Assembly: GCF_003977685.1 (NCBI RefSeq)
Contig: NZ_RYZH01000052.1
Location: forward strand, 1 to 45,587
Direction of reading: 5' to 3'
DNA length: 45,587 nucleotides
DNA from: Tautonia sociabilis
GTDB lineage: Bacteria > Planctomycetota > Planctomycetia > Isosphaerales > Isosphaeraceae
Numbering within the stretch: position 1 is the stretch's first letter; each line of letters begins with the position of its first letter. Shown here in pieces: positions 16,958 through 25,752 of the stretch. The translations under genes and the position numbers were made by a program. The notes below the pieces were generated by a model. That model was not told the origin of the DNA and searched no databases. It worked only from the letters and a program-made list of their open reading frames with translations.

Positions 16958-19918
16958 TCACCGCTCGAAGAAGCCAAATCGGCTCTTCCTCGTCAAGGTC
17001 GGCGGCGGCGAGACCGGCCTCGACGGCTCGGGGCTCTGCGCCCGGACGGTCTGCTGCACCGCGTCCATCGTCACCCGCTCCAGCACCTCGGCCGGCGGCA
17101 GCAGCAGCGTCGTCCCCGCCGACAGCGTCTCCGGAGACGGCGACACGTGCCGGTTCACCGCCCAGAGGGCCGCGTGCAGGCTCGGGCTGCCGTAGTAGCG
17201 GTCGGCGATCGACCGGAAGTCCTCCCCTGGAGCCACCACGTGCTGCGCCATCCCCACCCGGGCCGCCGCCGGGTCCCTCCTCGGGGCTGAGGCCGCCAGC
17301 GACGGAGACAGCGACGGCTGGACGGCGCCCCGCATCGATCCGAGCGGTGCCCCTCCGGCCGTCTCCTGGTCCTGGCTCCCCTTGTGGAATCTCCGGGAGA
17401 GCCGGGAGACGACCGCCCGGGTCAGGTCCCCCGGCCGGTAGCCGCGCTCGTCCCCCTCCGACGGGCTCTGCGGCTCCTGCCAGAAGGCCGGACGGGGCTC
17501 GTCGAGCGAGGTCGTCCGCACCCCAGGGTCCGCCGACGGCGCCGGGGCCCGCGCTGGGATGAATCCCGGAGCAGACGCCCCAGGGGCGATCGGAGCCCCC
17601 TGCCCTCCCGACGGGACCGAGGCCGAGAACTCGGCCTGCGGCGAGGAGGGCGAGTCCAGGGGCCCCGGCATCCTGGAGGCGTTGAGCATCTCGGTCGCCG
17701 ACGAGGCCCCCGTCGCGGCGAAGTCCGTGAACAGCAGGTCCTTCAGGCCCGATCCCGAGGCGAGCGACTCCCGGGGCGTCCGCTTCATGATCGACGCCGG
17801 GTCGAAGACCGGCGGCGCCATCATCGGCAGCTCGCTCACCGTCTCGGCCATCAGTGATGGGCCGGGCATCGGGCCCGAGTTCGGCACGCCCGACGGCCCC
17901 TGCGGCGCCACCCCCGGCCTCGGCGCCGGCAGGCCCGACCGATTGATGATCCGGGGCGTCAGCAGCACGATCAGCTCCTGCTTGCTCGCCGCCATCGTCC
18001 GGGTCCGGAACAGCGGCCCCACCAACGGCAGGCGGCTGAGCCCGAGCACCCCGTCCTCCTGGATCGACTCGGTGCTGTCGATCAGCCCGCCGATGACGAT
18101 CGTCGCCCCGTCGGGCACCATGATGTTCGTCGTCAGCTCCGAGGTCGACAGCTGCGGGATCCCCGCCGAGTCGATCGTCCCGGAACTCCGCTCCGGGTGG
18201 ACCTCCAGCCGGATCATCCCGTCCTGCGAGACGAACGGCCGCAGCGCCAGCAGCGTCCCCACCGGGATGAACTGCACCTGCTGCGAGGCCGTCGTCAGGT
18301 TCGTGAACGTGGTCGAGTACCCCAGCCGCTGGCCGAGCTGGATCTCCGCCAACTGCTTGTTCAGCACCAGGATGCGCGGGCTGGCCAGGATGTTGATCTT
18401 GTTGAGCGTCTCCAGCGCCCGGATGAACCCGGCCACGCTGTTGCTCACGAAGCCGTACTTCAACCCCTGGTCCTGCAGGTAGCCGGCCATCAACTGGCTC
18501 GGCCGGTCGCCGATGTAAGGCCCCAGGGGACCGGGCACCGTGGGAGGGCCGGCGGCCGAGAGCACCCGGGCCGGGCTGAAGCCGCCGGCCAGGTTGATCG
18601 CCGCCCCGCTCCCCGAGACGATCGCCTCGGTCGCCAGCTTGTCCACCAGGGCGAAGTTCACCCCCAGCTCCTGGCCGTCGCGCAATTGCACGCTGATGAT
18701 GACCGCCTCGATCAGCACCTGCATCGGCTGCACGTCCAGCCGAGAGACAATCTCATCAATGACCTGCACGTTCTCCGGGTAGTCGCGCACCACCACCATG
18801 TCGTGCACCGCGTACGAGTCGCCGCCGGTCCTCGTCCCGCCGCCGGCTCCTCCCGTCGCTCCTCCTCCAAAGCCTCCCCCGAAGCCTCCCCCGCCACCGG
18901 CCAGCCCCGCCGCTCCCCCCGCCCCCGTCCCGGCCAGGCCGCCGCCGCCGGCGGCCCCTACCAGACCGCCGGTCTGCCCCGCGCCGCCGAAGTTCCCCGC
19001 CGCACCCGCCCCGGTGATCCCCTGCTGGCTCGGCGGCGTCAGCGAGATCGTCCCCTCCTCGCTCAGGAACGGCCCGACGATCGCGAACAGGTCGATCGCC
19101 CTCACATAGTTCAGGTGGTAGACGCGGACAATCGGGGTCCGCTCCCGACGCTGGATCTCCTCCGCCTCTTCCGCCGTGTAGACGAAGATCAGGTCATCCT
19201 CCTGGCGGGCGACCAGCCCCCCCAGCCGCAGCACGATGTCCAGGGCCCGGTCGAACGTCACGTTCTCCAGCGTCACGTCAATCGTGCCGGAGACGGCTGG
19301 CGAGATGATGATATTCACTCCCGCCTGCGCCCCGATCAGCTCCAGCGCCCGGCGGATGTCCTGCTCCTCGATCCGGAGCGAGAGCGTCGGGGCCTCCTCT
19401 TCCGAAACCAGCGGCTGGGGCAGCCCCGTCCCCGGGGCCGGTTCCCCGGTCGAGGACGGCGGGGCCTCCGGCAGGGCCTGCACCGGGTCGACCTGCACCG
19501 CCAGCTCCGCCGAGACGGCCACGGCGCCGGGCTCGCTCCCCGGCTCCGGCAGCGCCCAGGACGACTCCCCAGCTCCGACCCCGGCCCCCGTCGGGGGAGC
19601 GGCCGCCGGATCCGCCGCGACGGCCGGTCCCGACTCCCTCGGGCCGGAAGCCATCTCCCCGGCGTTCCCCGGGGTCTCCGGCAAGGCCGGCAGGGCGTCC
19701 CCCTGCCCTCCGATCATTGGGGGCAGCTCCACCGGGATCGCCGACGCCGTCGGCTCGGCCTCCGCCGGCACCAGGTCCGGCGAACTCCCCCCGTCCGGCG
19801 TCTCCCGGGCCTGGGACGGGCCCTGCCCGCCCAACCAGTACATCACCATCACGGCAAGGCCGAGGCCCGCCCGTTCGATCCGGCGACGTCGACTCCTGGG
19901 TCGATTGGGCTCTTGCAT
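16958..19918 (-). CDS. GspD/PilQ-family secretin with C-terminal LysM-like domain
   Basis: A 986-aa outer-membrane secretin. The basic N-terminus plus hydrophobic stretch (GLGLAVMVMYWLGG) acts as signal peptide. A Pro/Ala-rich linker (30-175) follows. An STN/N-domain (about 178-255) reads LSLRIEEQDIRRALELIGAQ, with VTLENVTFDRALDIVLRLGG. A second N-domain contains a very Gly-rich insert (about 300-360). The secretin core (about 453-661) includes ALETLNKINILASPRILVLN, VPDGATIVIGGLIDST and LPLVGPLFR, then QELIVLLTPRII. After a 220-residue disordered region, a LysM-like module (about 890-945: VVAPGEDFRSIADRYYGS, TLLLPPAEVLE) suggests peptidoglycan anchoring. The ATG at 19918 gives a better signal sequence than 19972. 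It is convergent to the operon it presumably serves. Confidence 0.93.
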   Translation of the reverse strand: MQEPNRPRSRRRRIERAGLGLAVMVMYWLGGQGPSQARETPDGGSSPDLVPAEAEPTASAIPVELPPMIGGQGDALPALPETPGNAGEMASGPRESGPAVAADPAAAPPTGAGVGAGESSWALPEPGSEPGAVAVSAELAVQVDPVQALPEAPPSSTGEPAPGTGLPQPLVSEEEAPTLSLRIEEQDIRRALELIGAQAGVNIIISPAVSGTIDVTLENVTFDRALDIVLRLGGLVARQEDDLIFVYTAEEAEEIQRRERTPIVRVYHLNYVRAIDLFAIVGPFLSEEGTISLTPPSQQGITGAGAAGNFGGAGQTGGLVGAAGGGGLAGTGAGGAAGLAGGGGGFGGGFGGGATGGAGGGTRTGGDSYAVHDMVVVRDYPENVQVIDEIVSRLDVQPMQVLIEAVIISVQLRDGQELGVNFALVDKLATEAIVSGSGAAINLAGGFSPARVLSAAGPPTVPGPLGPYIGDRPSQLMAGYLQDQGLKYGFVSNSVAGFIRALETLNKINILASPRILVLNKQLAEIQLGQRLGYSTTFTNLTTASQQVQFIPVGTLLALRPFVSQDGMIRLEVHPERSSGTIDSAGIPQLSTSELTTNIMVPDGATIVIGGLIDSTESIQEDGVLGLSRLPLVGPLFRTRTMAASKQELIVLLTPRIINRSGLPAPRPGVAPQGPSGVPNSGPMPGPSLMAETVSELPMMAPPVFDPASIMKRTPRESLASGSGLKDLLFTDFAATGASSATEMLNASRMPGPLDSPSSPQAEFSASVPSGGQGAPIAPGASAPGFIPARAPAPSADPGVRTTSLDEPRPAFWQEPQSPSEGDERGYRPGDLTRAVVSRLSRRFHKGSQDQETAGGAPLGSMRGAVQPSLSPSLAASAPRRDPAAARVGMAQHVVAPGEDFRSIADRYYGSPSLHAALWAVNRHVSPSPETLSAGTTLLLPPAEVLERVTMDAVQQTVRAQSPEPSRPVSPPPTLTRKSRFGFFER

Positions 19919-20142
19919 TCGACACCATCCCCGGGGCAGCGAGAACCGGACCGGACCGCGCGCCGACCGCAATCGTTGCGATCGGCACCAGCCGGATCAC
20001 CCCAAGGATCGGAACGAGTTTTAGCCGACCTTGAGCGAGATCGAACCGAGACGAGTTCCCCGCATCTTCGCGACGCCGACCGGGCTCTCAAAGCCCTCCC
20101 AGCCGTCAAACCCAGCCGGGCCGGGCCCTGCAGGGACGCCGA

Positions 20143-20553
20143 TCACCACCCGGAGCCATGCCCTCCCCTGGCCTTCAGCCGATGGAACAGCCCGGGACGC
20201 TGGTCGGTCCAGGTGCTCGGATACATCCCCACCCCGTACCCAACCGGACCGAACACGCCGTAGCCCCGGAACCCCGGCTGCAGCGAGGCGCCCCCCAGGT
20301 TGATGAGCGGGCCCCTCCCGTACGCGAAGTCCGGATAGCCGTACAACTGGCTCTTGGTGTGGTAGGTCAGGGCGTACCGAGGGCCGTGGCCGTACCCCAG
20401 GCCCGCCACCACCTCCGGCCCGTAGCCAACCGCCGCGGCCCCCCTCGGCGGGTCGTAGTCGGCCGAGGCCTCCTCCACCCCCAGCCCGCCGGCCATCCCC
20501 GACGCCGCCAGCGCCAGCACCCCCGCCCGAACCATCCCGAATCTTGAGGACAT
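20143..20553 (-). CDS. Small Gly/Tyr-rich exported protein
   Basis: A 136-aa protein. The N-terminal signal peptide (MSSRFGMVRAGVLALAASGM, cleavage plausible near EEASA-DY) is followed by a low-complexity Gly/Tyr/Pro domain (AAVGYGPEVVAGLGYGHGPR, GFRGYGVFGPVGYGVGMYPS). GGGAGG precedes the ATG at 20553. No Cys or catalytic motif. Comparable short Gly/Tyr-rich secreted proteins are frequent in planctomycetes and unassigned. It lies upstream of the secretin in the same orientation. Confidence 0.65.
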   Translation of the reverse strand: MSSRFGMVRAGVLALAASGMAGGLGVEEASADYDPPRGAAAVGYGPEVVAGLGYGHGPRYALTYHTKSQLYGYPDFAYGRGPLINLGGASLQPGFRGYGVFGPVGYGVGMYPSTWTDQRPGLFHRLKARGGHGSGW

Positions 20554-20639
20554 GGCTCCCTCCCCGATCGGCCTGGCCTCCCTCGCCGGCCCGACGCCCC
20601 TCAGGGCAATCGCTCGCACCGTCCGACGTGGCGAGGTCC

Positions 20640-20654
20640 GATCATCCCGTGATC
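20640..20654. repeat. Degenerate copy of the GATCACCSGGTGATC palindrome
   Basis: GATCATCCCGTGATC keeps the GATCA/TGATC outer arms but differs at two inner positions from the copies upstream of parA. It could be a decayed or weak site, or chance. Confidence 0.25.
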
Positions 20655-20989
20655 TCGGCCGGGAGTCCCGGCCCCGCCGGGAGACTCCCCGGCGCCCCTC
20701 GGGCGCAGTCTATCACGCGGATCGCCCTCGACCCGAAATTCCAGGCCCCTGTCCCACCTCCCCGGCCCCCCGGCCCTTCCCGCCCCCCGAGGGGATCCGA
20801 CTCACCGCGGCATGGTCCGTCCCTCCTCCGTTCCATCCCTCCTGTTCCGACCCGACCGCTCCCATCCCCTCGCCATCGCCCGACGACCTCGACTGACCGC
20901 CCCTTCTCCGCCAACCGATACTCTCGTCGGGCCCCTCCCTCCCGGACCTCTCCCCTCGCTCCTTGGCAATCCATCCCCCCGCTCCGAGC

Positions 20990-21004
20990 GATCACCGGGT
21001 GATC
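20990..21004. repeat. Isolated exact copy of the parS-like palindrome
   Basis: GATCACCGGGTGATC, identical to the cluster upstream of parA about 12.5 kb away. The symmetry extends outward (GAGC...GCTC), giving 11-base arms. It lies in a gene-free region. I infer a distal ParB site if the palindrome is the centromere. Confidence 0.5.
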
Positions 21005-21539
21005 GCTCCCCCCTTGCACCCGAACGGAGCGGCAAGGGCGCGACGATTCGGCCGGCGGAACGAACCCATTCCCTTCCGCATTCCTTTTCCTTTAAACGAC
21101 TTGCGACCGATCACATCAGCGCGCCGCCTGCGATCGCGGAGCTTCGCGCCTTCCGCCCATTCCGGGACGAGGGGTGTCCTTCCGATCGAGCGCACCAGGA
21201 CGCGCACCGCGACGGAGCGAACCCATTAAGATTTCGCAAGTTTTCCTCGCAAAATCGGTTACGGAAAACGTCTCAAGCGCACCATCCGGCGCACGGCCGC
21301 CTCCCTGGCGCGCCGGCGGGGCCGAAATCGGCCCGGCTGCCCAGGTCGGGACGCCCGACGACGGACCTCGGCAGGGAGGACCGACCGTCCCCGGGGCATC
21401 CGGTCGCAACCGGCCCCGGGGCGCCGAGACGGAGCGAACCCAAGCGGTTCCCGACACGTCCTGTCAGGGCAATGCGTTTCGATCACCGGCCGGGAGCGTT
21501 CCGGAGCGCACCGGCCGGCGTCGGAGCGATGGTCCCGCG

Positions 21540-22577
21540 TCAGCCCGACACCGAGCTCGAGGAGGCGACCTCCGGGGGAGGTGTCGGCGCCCCGGCCAGG
21601 GCCGGATTGGGCACCTCTCGGACCTGGAACCCGGTGCAGAAGACGCTGTGCCGGATCGAGTCGGCCAGCATGTGCCTCGGGTCGGTGTCCGGCTTGCGCT
21701 GGATCCAGCGCCGGAGCCGCCAGAGGGCGAAGCCCGAGATGAAGGCGGCGTCGGCCAGGGCGGTGTACACCGGCCCGTAGCTCTTGAGGAAGAACCGTCG
21801 GCGGGCCTGATACCAGTAGGCCGGTCGGCGACGGGGGGGCCCTCCCGTGGCCACCCCGGTCGAGGACCCTTCGAGGTGGACGACCTTGCTCCCGGGGACA
21901 AACCAGCACTCCCATCCGGCCCGCTTCGCCCTCAGGCAGATGTCGATGTCGTCGAAGTAGGTGAACAGCCCCTCGTCGAGCAGGCCGATCTCCTCGAGCA
22001 TCGACGTCCGGAACAGGGCGCTGGCCGGGCAGATCCAGTCGGCTTTCACATCCTCCGCCGGCGGCGGCGGGACCAGCGCCCAGGGAGAAAGCAGCTTCGA
22101 GACGATTCCCAGCCGCAGGCCCCGGTCGAACTCCGAGACGATCCCCATGAACCGGAATGGCGAGGCTTGGATCTCCCCCTCGAGGGAGAGGAGCTGGCTG
22201 CCGGCGATTCCGGCCCGGGGGTGGCGGTCCATGAAGTCGATCAGCGCCTGGACGGCTCCCGGCTTGACGATCGTGTCGGCGTTGAGCAGCAGGACGTACT
22301 CGGGAGGGTCGTCCGAGGCCATCGCTTCCCGCAGCAGGACGTTCGTCCCTCCGGTGAAGCCTCGGTTCGGGTAGATGACCGTCAGCTCGACCCAGGAGCC
22401 CCAGCCGTTCTCGGCGATGGCGCGGCGGAGCCGATCGGCGGCGTCTCCGCCGGTGCCGTTCTCGCAGACGGCGACCTTGGCCCCCGGGATGTTCGGGATC
22501 TCTGCGGCGAGCGATCGCAGGCAGTCGATCGTCAGGTCCACCACCTTGTAGCAGGCGATCGCGACGAGGAGCTTCAT
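21540..22577 (-). CDS. GT2-family glycosyltransferase (rhamnosyltransferase-like)
   Basis: A 345-aa GT-A glycosyltransferase of the WcaA/rhamnosyltransferase type. Motifs: the N-terminal strand LLVAIACYKVVDLTIDCLRS; PNRGFTGGTN (the GFAGGNN-like nucleotide loop); LLLNADTIV (DxD-like); and a C-terminal YFDDIDICLRAKRAGW (the ED.DLC.R..) matching inverting sugar transferases. A hydrophobic or amphipathic segment sits near the C-terminus. Start at ATG 22577; 22586 is an alternative. It diverges from the nucleotide-sugar operon, so it probably transfers a sugar made by that operon. The acceptor is unknown. Confidence 0.88.
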   Translation of the reverse strand: MKLLVAIACYKVVDLTIDCLRSLAAEIPNIPGAKVAVCENGTGGDAADRLRRAIAENGWGSWVELTVIYPNRGFTGGTNVLLREAMASDDPPEYVLLLNADTIVKPGAVQALIDFMDRHPRAGIAGSQLLSLEGEIQASPFRFMGIVSEFDRGLRLGIVSKLLSPWALVPPPPAEDVKADWICPASALFRTSMLEEIGLLDEGLFTYFDDIDICLRAKRAGWECWFVPGSKVVHLEGSSTGVATGGPPRRRPAYWYQARRRFFLKSYGPVYTALADAAFISGFALWRLRRWIQRKPDTDPRHMLADSIRHSVFCTGFQVREVPNPALAGAPTPPPEVASSSSVSG

Positions 22578-23053
22578 CGGGGCCATCCACCGGGGTTGGG
22601 GGCGGGTCGGCCGCGTCGAATCGGTCGAGGGGGCCCCCTCAGGGAAGATCCGGGCGGGGCGATGCGGTCGCCTCGGCGGGCCGGGTCGCGCGGCCAAAGG
22701 TAGCATAATCCGCCGGCGACCGGGAAGCCCGCCGCCGGCCCCGGGGCCCGGCGTTGCCCCCGGGCATCATCAGCGGCGATCCGGGGAGGTGAACTTCTCA
22801 TGAACCCTCGCGCCGTACTATCGTCCCAGGGGGCCTGGCATTATAATGCCTCGATCCGCCCCGTCGGGTCGCAGGGCCCTCGGTGCCCCCGGCCGACCCC
22901 GACGGCCTTCGAGCCGCGGTCGCGGCCCCTTCGGCGGACCCGGCTTCCGACGCCGGCCCCCCGGGTGGCCGACGGTCGCACCGGCACCACCCCCCTCGAC
23001 CCACCACCCGACCGATCTTCGAGTCTTCGAGCTCCTACCCCCGGGCCGCCTTC
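22578..23053. other. Divergent intergenic region between GT2 and methyltransferase genes
   Basis: 476 bases that must hold both divergent promoters. The notable element is a perfect palindrome containing TATAAT (22837-22850), listed separately. Elsewhere it is GC-rich with no gene. Confidence 0.5.
22837..22850. promoter_or_regulatory. Palindrome GGCATTATAATGCC containing a consensus -10 box
   Basis: A perfect 14-bp palindrome with TATAAT at 22842-22847, in DNA where A/T runs are rare. The hexamer reads the same on both strands (ATTATAAT). It could be a -10 element for the sugar operon about 200 bases downstream, an operator overlapping a promoter, or both. No convincing -35 is seen 17 bases upstream. 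Confidence 0.4.
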
Positions 23054-24292
23054 ATGAGTGACTCCCCGTTCTCGTGCCGCTCCTGCGGCAGCACCCGAGT
23101 GGCGGACATCCTGGACCTCGGCCGGCAGCCGCTGGCCAACTCCCTGCGGACCGCCGAGCAGCTCGACCAGCCCGAGCCGAGCTACCCCCTCGAGCTGGTC
23201 CTCTGCCAGGACTGCTCCCTGGTGCAGATCAACGAGACGGTTCCCCCGGAGGTCCTCTTCAGCGAGTACCTCTACTTCTCCTCCTTCTCCGAGACCCTGC
23301 TGAAGCACGCCGAGGCGCTGGCCGGCCGCGTCGTCGCCACGAAGGGCCTGGGCGCCGACAGCCTGGTGGTCGAGATCGCCAGCAACGACGGCTACCTGCT
23401 CCAGTACTACAAGGCCGCCGGCGTGCCGGTGCTGGGCATCGAGCCAGCCTCGAACATCGCCAGGTGGGCCGTCGAGCACCGCGGCATCCCCACCCTCAAC
23501 GAGTTCTTCGGCGAGGCCGTCGGCCGCCGTCTGGCCGAGGAAGGCCGCCGGGCCGACGTGATCCACGCCCACAACGTCCTGGCCCACGTCGCCGACCTCA
23601 ACGGCGTCGTCTCCGGCTTCTTCCACGTGCTCAAGGACGACGGCGTCGCCATCATCGAGGCGCCGTACCTGATCGACCTGATCGATCACTGCGAGTTCGA
23701 CACGATCTACCACGAGCACCTCTGCTACTTCTCCCTGACGGCGCTGGATGCCCTCTTCCGCCGCCACGGCCTGCTCATCAAGGACGTCGAGCGCGTCCCC
23801 ATCCACGGCGGGACCCTCCGCATCTTCGCCTCGCGCCAGGGGCCCGGCATCGAGCAGTCCGAGGCGGTCACGGGCCTGCTGGCCGAGGAGAAGGCTCGGG
23901 GGATCGACCAGATCGCCTCCTACCGCCCGTTCGCCGATCGGGTCGAGAAGCTCAAGGCCGACCTGCTCACGCTGCTGGCCGAGCTGAAGGGCCAGGGCAA
24001 GAAGCTCGCCGCCTACGGCGCCTCGGCCAAGGGGAGCACCCTGCTGAACTACTTCGGCGTCGGCCGGGAGACGCTCGACTTCGTCGTCGACCGCAGCACC
24101 GTCAAGCAGGGGCGCTACACCCCCGGCACGACCTTGCCGATCCGGGCCCCCGAGGCCCTCATCGAGGAGGGGGTCGACTACGTCCTGCTGCTGACCTGGA
24201 ACTTCGCCGAGGAGATCCTCCGCCAGCAGGCCGGCTTCCAGGACCGGGGCGGCCGCTTCATCCTGCCCATCCCCGAGGTCGCCGTCATCTGA
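23054..24292 (+). CDS. SAM-dependent C-methyltransferase (NDP-sugar C-methyltransferase type)
   Basis: A 412-aa three-domain sugar methyltransferase. An N-terminal zinc-binding domain (CRSCGS at 8-13, LCQDCSLVQ at about 55) precedes a SAM-binding Rossmann fold (LVVEIASNDGYLLQYYKAAG; HNVLAHVADLNGV). The catalytic region follows (YHEHLCYFSL, the Y-H-E-H motif of TylC3/TcaB9-type enzymes), then a C-terminal domain (KLAAYGASAKGSTLLNYFGV). This family methylates C3 of 4-keto-6-deoxy sugars or acts as 'methyltransferase 13/23/14' proteins in polysaccharide loci. It is first gene of a five-gene run. ATG 23054 is the natural start before the zinc domain. Confidence 0.9.
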   Translation: MSDSPFSCRSCGSTRVADILDLGRQPLANSLRTAEQLDQPEPSYPLELVLCQDCSLVQINETVPPEVLFSEYLYFSSFSETLLKHAEALAGRVVATKGLGADSLVVEIASNDGYLLQYYKAAGVPVLGIEPASNIARWAVEHRGIPTLNEFFGEAVGRRLAEEGRRADVIHAHNVLAHVADLNGVVSGFFHVLKDDGVAIIEAPYLIDLIDHCEFDTIYHEHLCYFSLTALDALFRRHGLLIKDVERVPIHGGTLRIFASRQGPGIEQSEAVTGLLAEEKARGIDQIASYRPFADRVEKLKADLLTLLAELKGQGKKLAAYGASAKGSTLLNYFGVGRETLDFVVDRSTVKQGRYTPGTTLPIRAPEALIEEGVDYVLLLTWNFAEEILRQQAGFQDRGGRFILPIPEVAVI

Positions 24293-24330
24293 GCCGACGG
24301 GACGCCACCCTCGACGGATCCGATTCCGCC

Positions 24331-24861
24331 ATGATCTTCCACCCCCAGGAGCTCGCCGGCGCCTTCGTCATCGAGCTCCAGCGCTTCGAGGACAACCGCG
24401 GCTTCTTCGCCCGGACCTGGGATCCCGAGGCGTTCGCCTCCCACGGGCTGAACCCCCGGCTGGCCCAGTGCAGCGTGGCCTACAACCGGATCGCCGGCAC
24501 CGTCCGGGGGATGCACTGGCAGGACGCCCCGCACGAGGAAGCCAAGCTCGTCCGAGTCACCGCCGGGGCGATCTTCGACGTGATCATCGACCTGAGGCCC
24601 AGCTCGCCAACCTACACGAAGTGGCTCGGCGTCGAGCTGGCCGCCGGCGACGGCCGGATGCTCTACGTCCCCGAGGGGTTCGCCCACGGCTACATCACCC
24701 TCGCCGACGGCACCGAGGTCACTTACGGCATCTCCGCCGCGTATGCCCCTGAGGCCGCCCGAGGCGTCCGCTGGGACGACCCCGCCTTCGGCGTCCGGTG
24801 GCCCCGAGAAGTCGTCTGCATCTCCGATCGCGACCGGACCTACCCCGACTTCACCCCCTGA
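24331..24861 (+). CDS. rfbC: dTDP-4-dehydrorhamnose 3,5-epimerase family (RmlC/RfbC-like)
   Basis: A 176-aa cupin epimerase. Landmarks are FEDNRGFFARTW (substrate entry), the catalytic base H62 in RGMHWQ, K72, IIDLRPSSPTY (D87), VPEGFAHGY (H119) and Y132 in VTYGIS. The length matches RmlC. In this locus it stands beside a cytidylyltransferase, not RmlA/B/D, so it may act on a CDP-linked 4-keto-6-deoxyhexose. The gene symbol is by family only. Confidence 0.88.
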   Translation: MIFHPQELAGAFVIELQRFEDNRGFFARTWDPEAFASHGLNPRLAQCSVAYNRIAGTVRGMHWQDAPHEEAKLVRVTAGAIFDVIIDLRPSSPTYTKWLGVELAAGDGRMLYVPEGFAHGYITLADGTEVTYGISAAYAPEAARGVRWDDPAFGVRWPREVVCISDRDRTYPDFTP

Positions 24862-24903
24862 TCTCGAGCGGCCGGGAGGCCCGGGCGCGGAGGCCGACGC
24901 ACC

Positions 24904-25701
24904 ATGAGCACCCCCCTGCACGACGTGCCCGTCTTCGTCCTCTGCGGCGGCCTGGGAACCCGGCTCCGGGAGCAGACCGAGTTCATCCCCAAGCCCATGG
25001 TCCCGATCGGCCACCGGCCGATCCTCTGGCACATCATGCGGAGCTACGCCCACCACGGCTTCCGCCGCTTCGTCCTCTGCCTGGGGTACAAGTCCGAGGT
25101 CATCAAGTCGTACTTCCTCAACTACGACTCGATGAACAGCGACTTCACCGTCGAGCTGAGCACCCACAACGTCGCCATCCACTCCGTCGACCACGACCTC
25201 GACTGGAAGGTCACCCTCGCCTACACCGGCGAGCAAACCATGACCGGCGCCCGAGTCGCCCGGGCCGCCAGCCGCTACCTCGGCGACGCCGAGCACTTCG
25301 CCGTCACCTACGGCGACGGCCTGACCGACGCCGACCTCGCCGCCGAGTACCGCTTCCACGTCGCGCAGGGCCGGCTCGGCACCGTGCTCGGCGTCTCCCC
25401 CCCCTCCCGATTCGGCGAGCTGAAGGTCGACGGCACCGAGGTCCAGGAGTTTGCTGAGAAGCCCGAGTTCATGGATACCTGGATCAACGGCGGCTACTTC
25501 TTCTTCCGCCGCGAGTTCCTGTCGTACCTCTCCCGGGACGAGGGCTGCATCCTCGAACGCGACCCGCTCATGAAACTCGCCCGGGACGGCCAGCTGAGCA
25601 TCCACAAGCACCGCGGCTTCTGGGCCTGCATGGACACCCAGCGCGACTTCGACTCGCTCAACCAGATCTGGTCCTCCGGCAAGGCCCCCTGGGCCGTCTG
25701 A
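24904..25701 (+). CDS. rfbF: Glucose-1-phosphate cytidylyltransferase
   Basis: A 265-aa nucleotidyltransferase forming CDP-glucose from CTP and glucose-1-phosphate. The N-terminal signature VFVLCGGLGTRLREQTEFIP continues with KPMVPIG and WHIMRSYAHHGF. FVLCLGYKSEVIKSYFLNYD is highly characteristic of RfbF rather than RmlA. YGDGLTDADL holds the metal-binding Asp, and NGGYFFFRREFL and GFWACMDTQRDF lie near the end. It commits the locus to CDP-sugar chemistry. No CDP-glucose 4,6-dehydratase (RfbG) is recognisable, although two SDR genes follow. Confidence 0.93.
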   Translation: MSTPLHDVPVFVLCGGLGTRLREQTEFIPKPMVPIGHRPILWHIMRSYAHHGFRRFVLCLGYKSEVIKSYFLNYDSMNSDFTVELSTHNVAIHSVDHDLDWKVTLAYTGEQTMTGARVARAASRYLGDAEHFAVTYGDGLTDADLAAEYRFHVAQGRLGTVLGVSPPSRFGELKVDGTEVQEFAEKPEFMDTWINGGYFFFRREFLSYLSRDEGCILERDPLMKLARDGQLSIHKHRGFWACMDTQRDFDSLNQIWSSGKAPWAV

Positions 25702-25752
25702 GCCCGGGATCGTCCCGTCTCCATCCCCCCCCCGCACCCCCTCCGACGCACC

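Larger units (their letters stand above)
20554..21539. other. Intergenic region, 986 bases, with two copies of the parS-like palindrome
   Basis: No gene can be supported. Long open frames here are arginine/proline-rich GC artefacts. It contains an exact palindrome at 20990-21004 and a degenerate copy at 20640-20654, both listed separately. A short less GC-rich tract (about 21080-21120 and 21225-21265, e.g. cctttaaacg, aagatttcgcaag) may hold promoter elements, but none can be assigned. Confidence 0.5.

Noticed and set aside
16134..20553. PEP-CTERM sorting signals on the hypothetical exported proteins
   Set aside because: Neither the 16134 nor the 20143 protein ends with a PEP motif, hydrophobic helix and basic tail, so they are not evident exosortase substrates.
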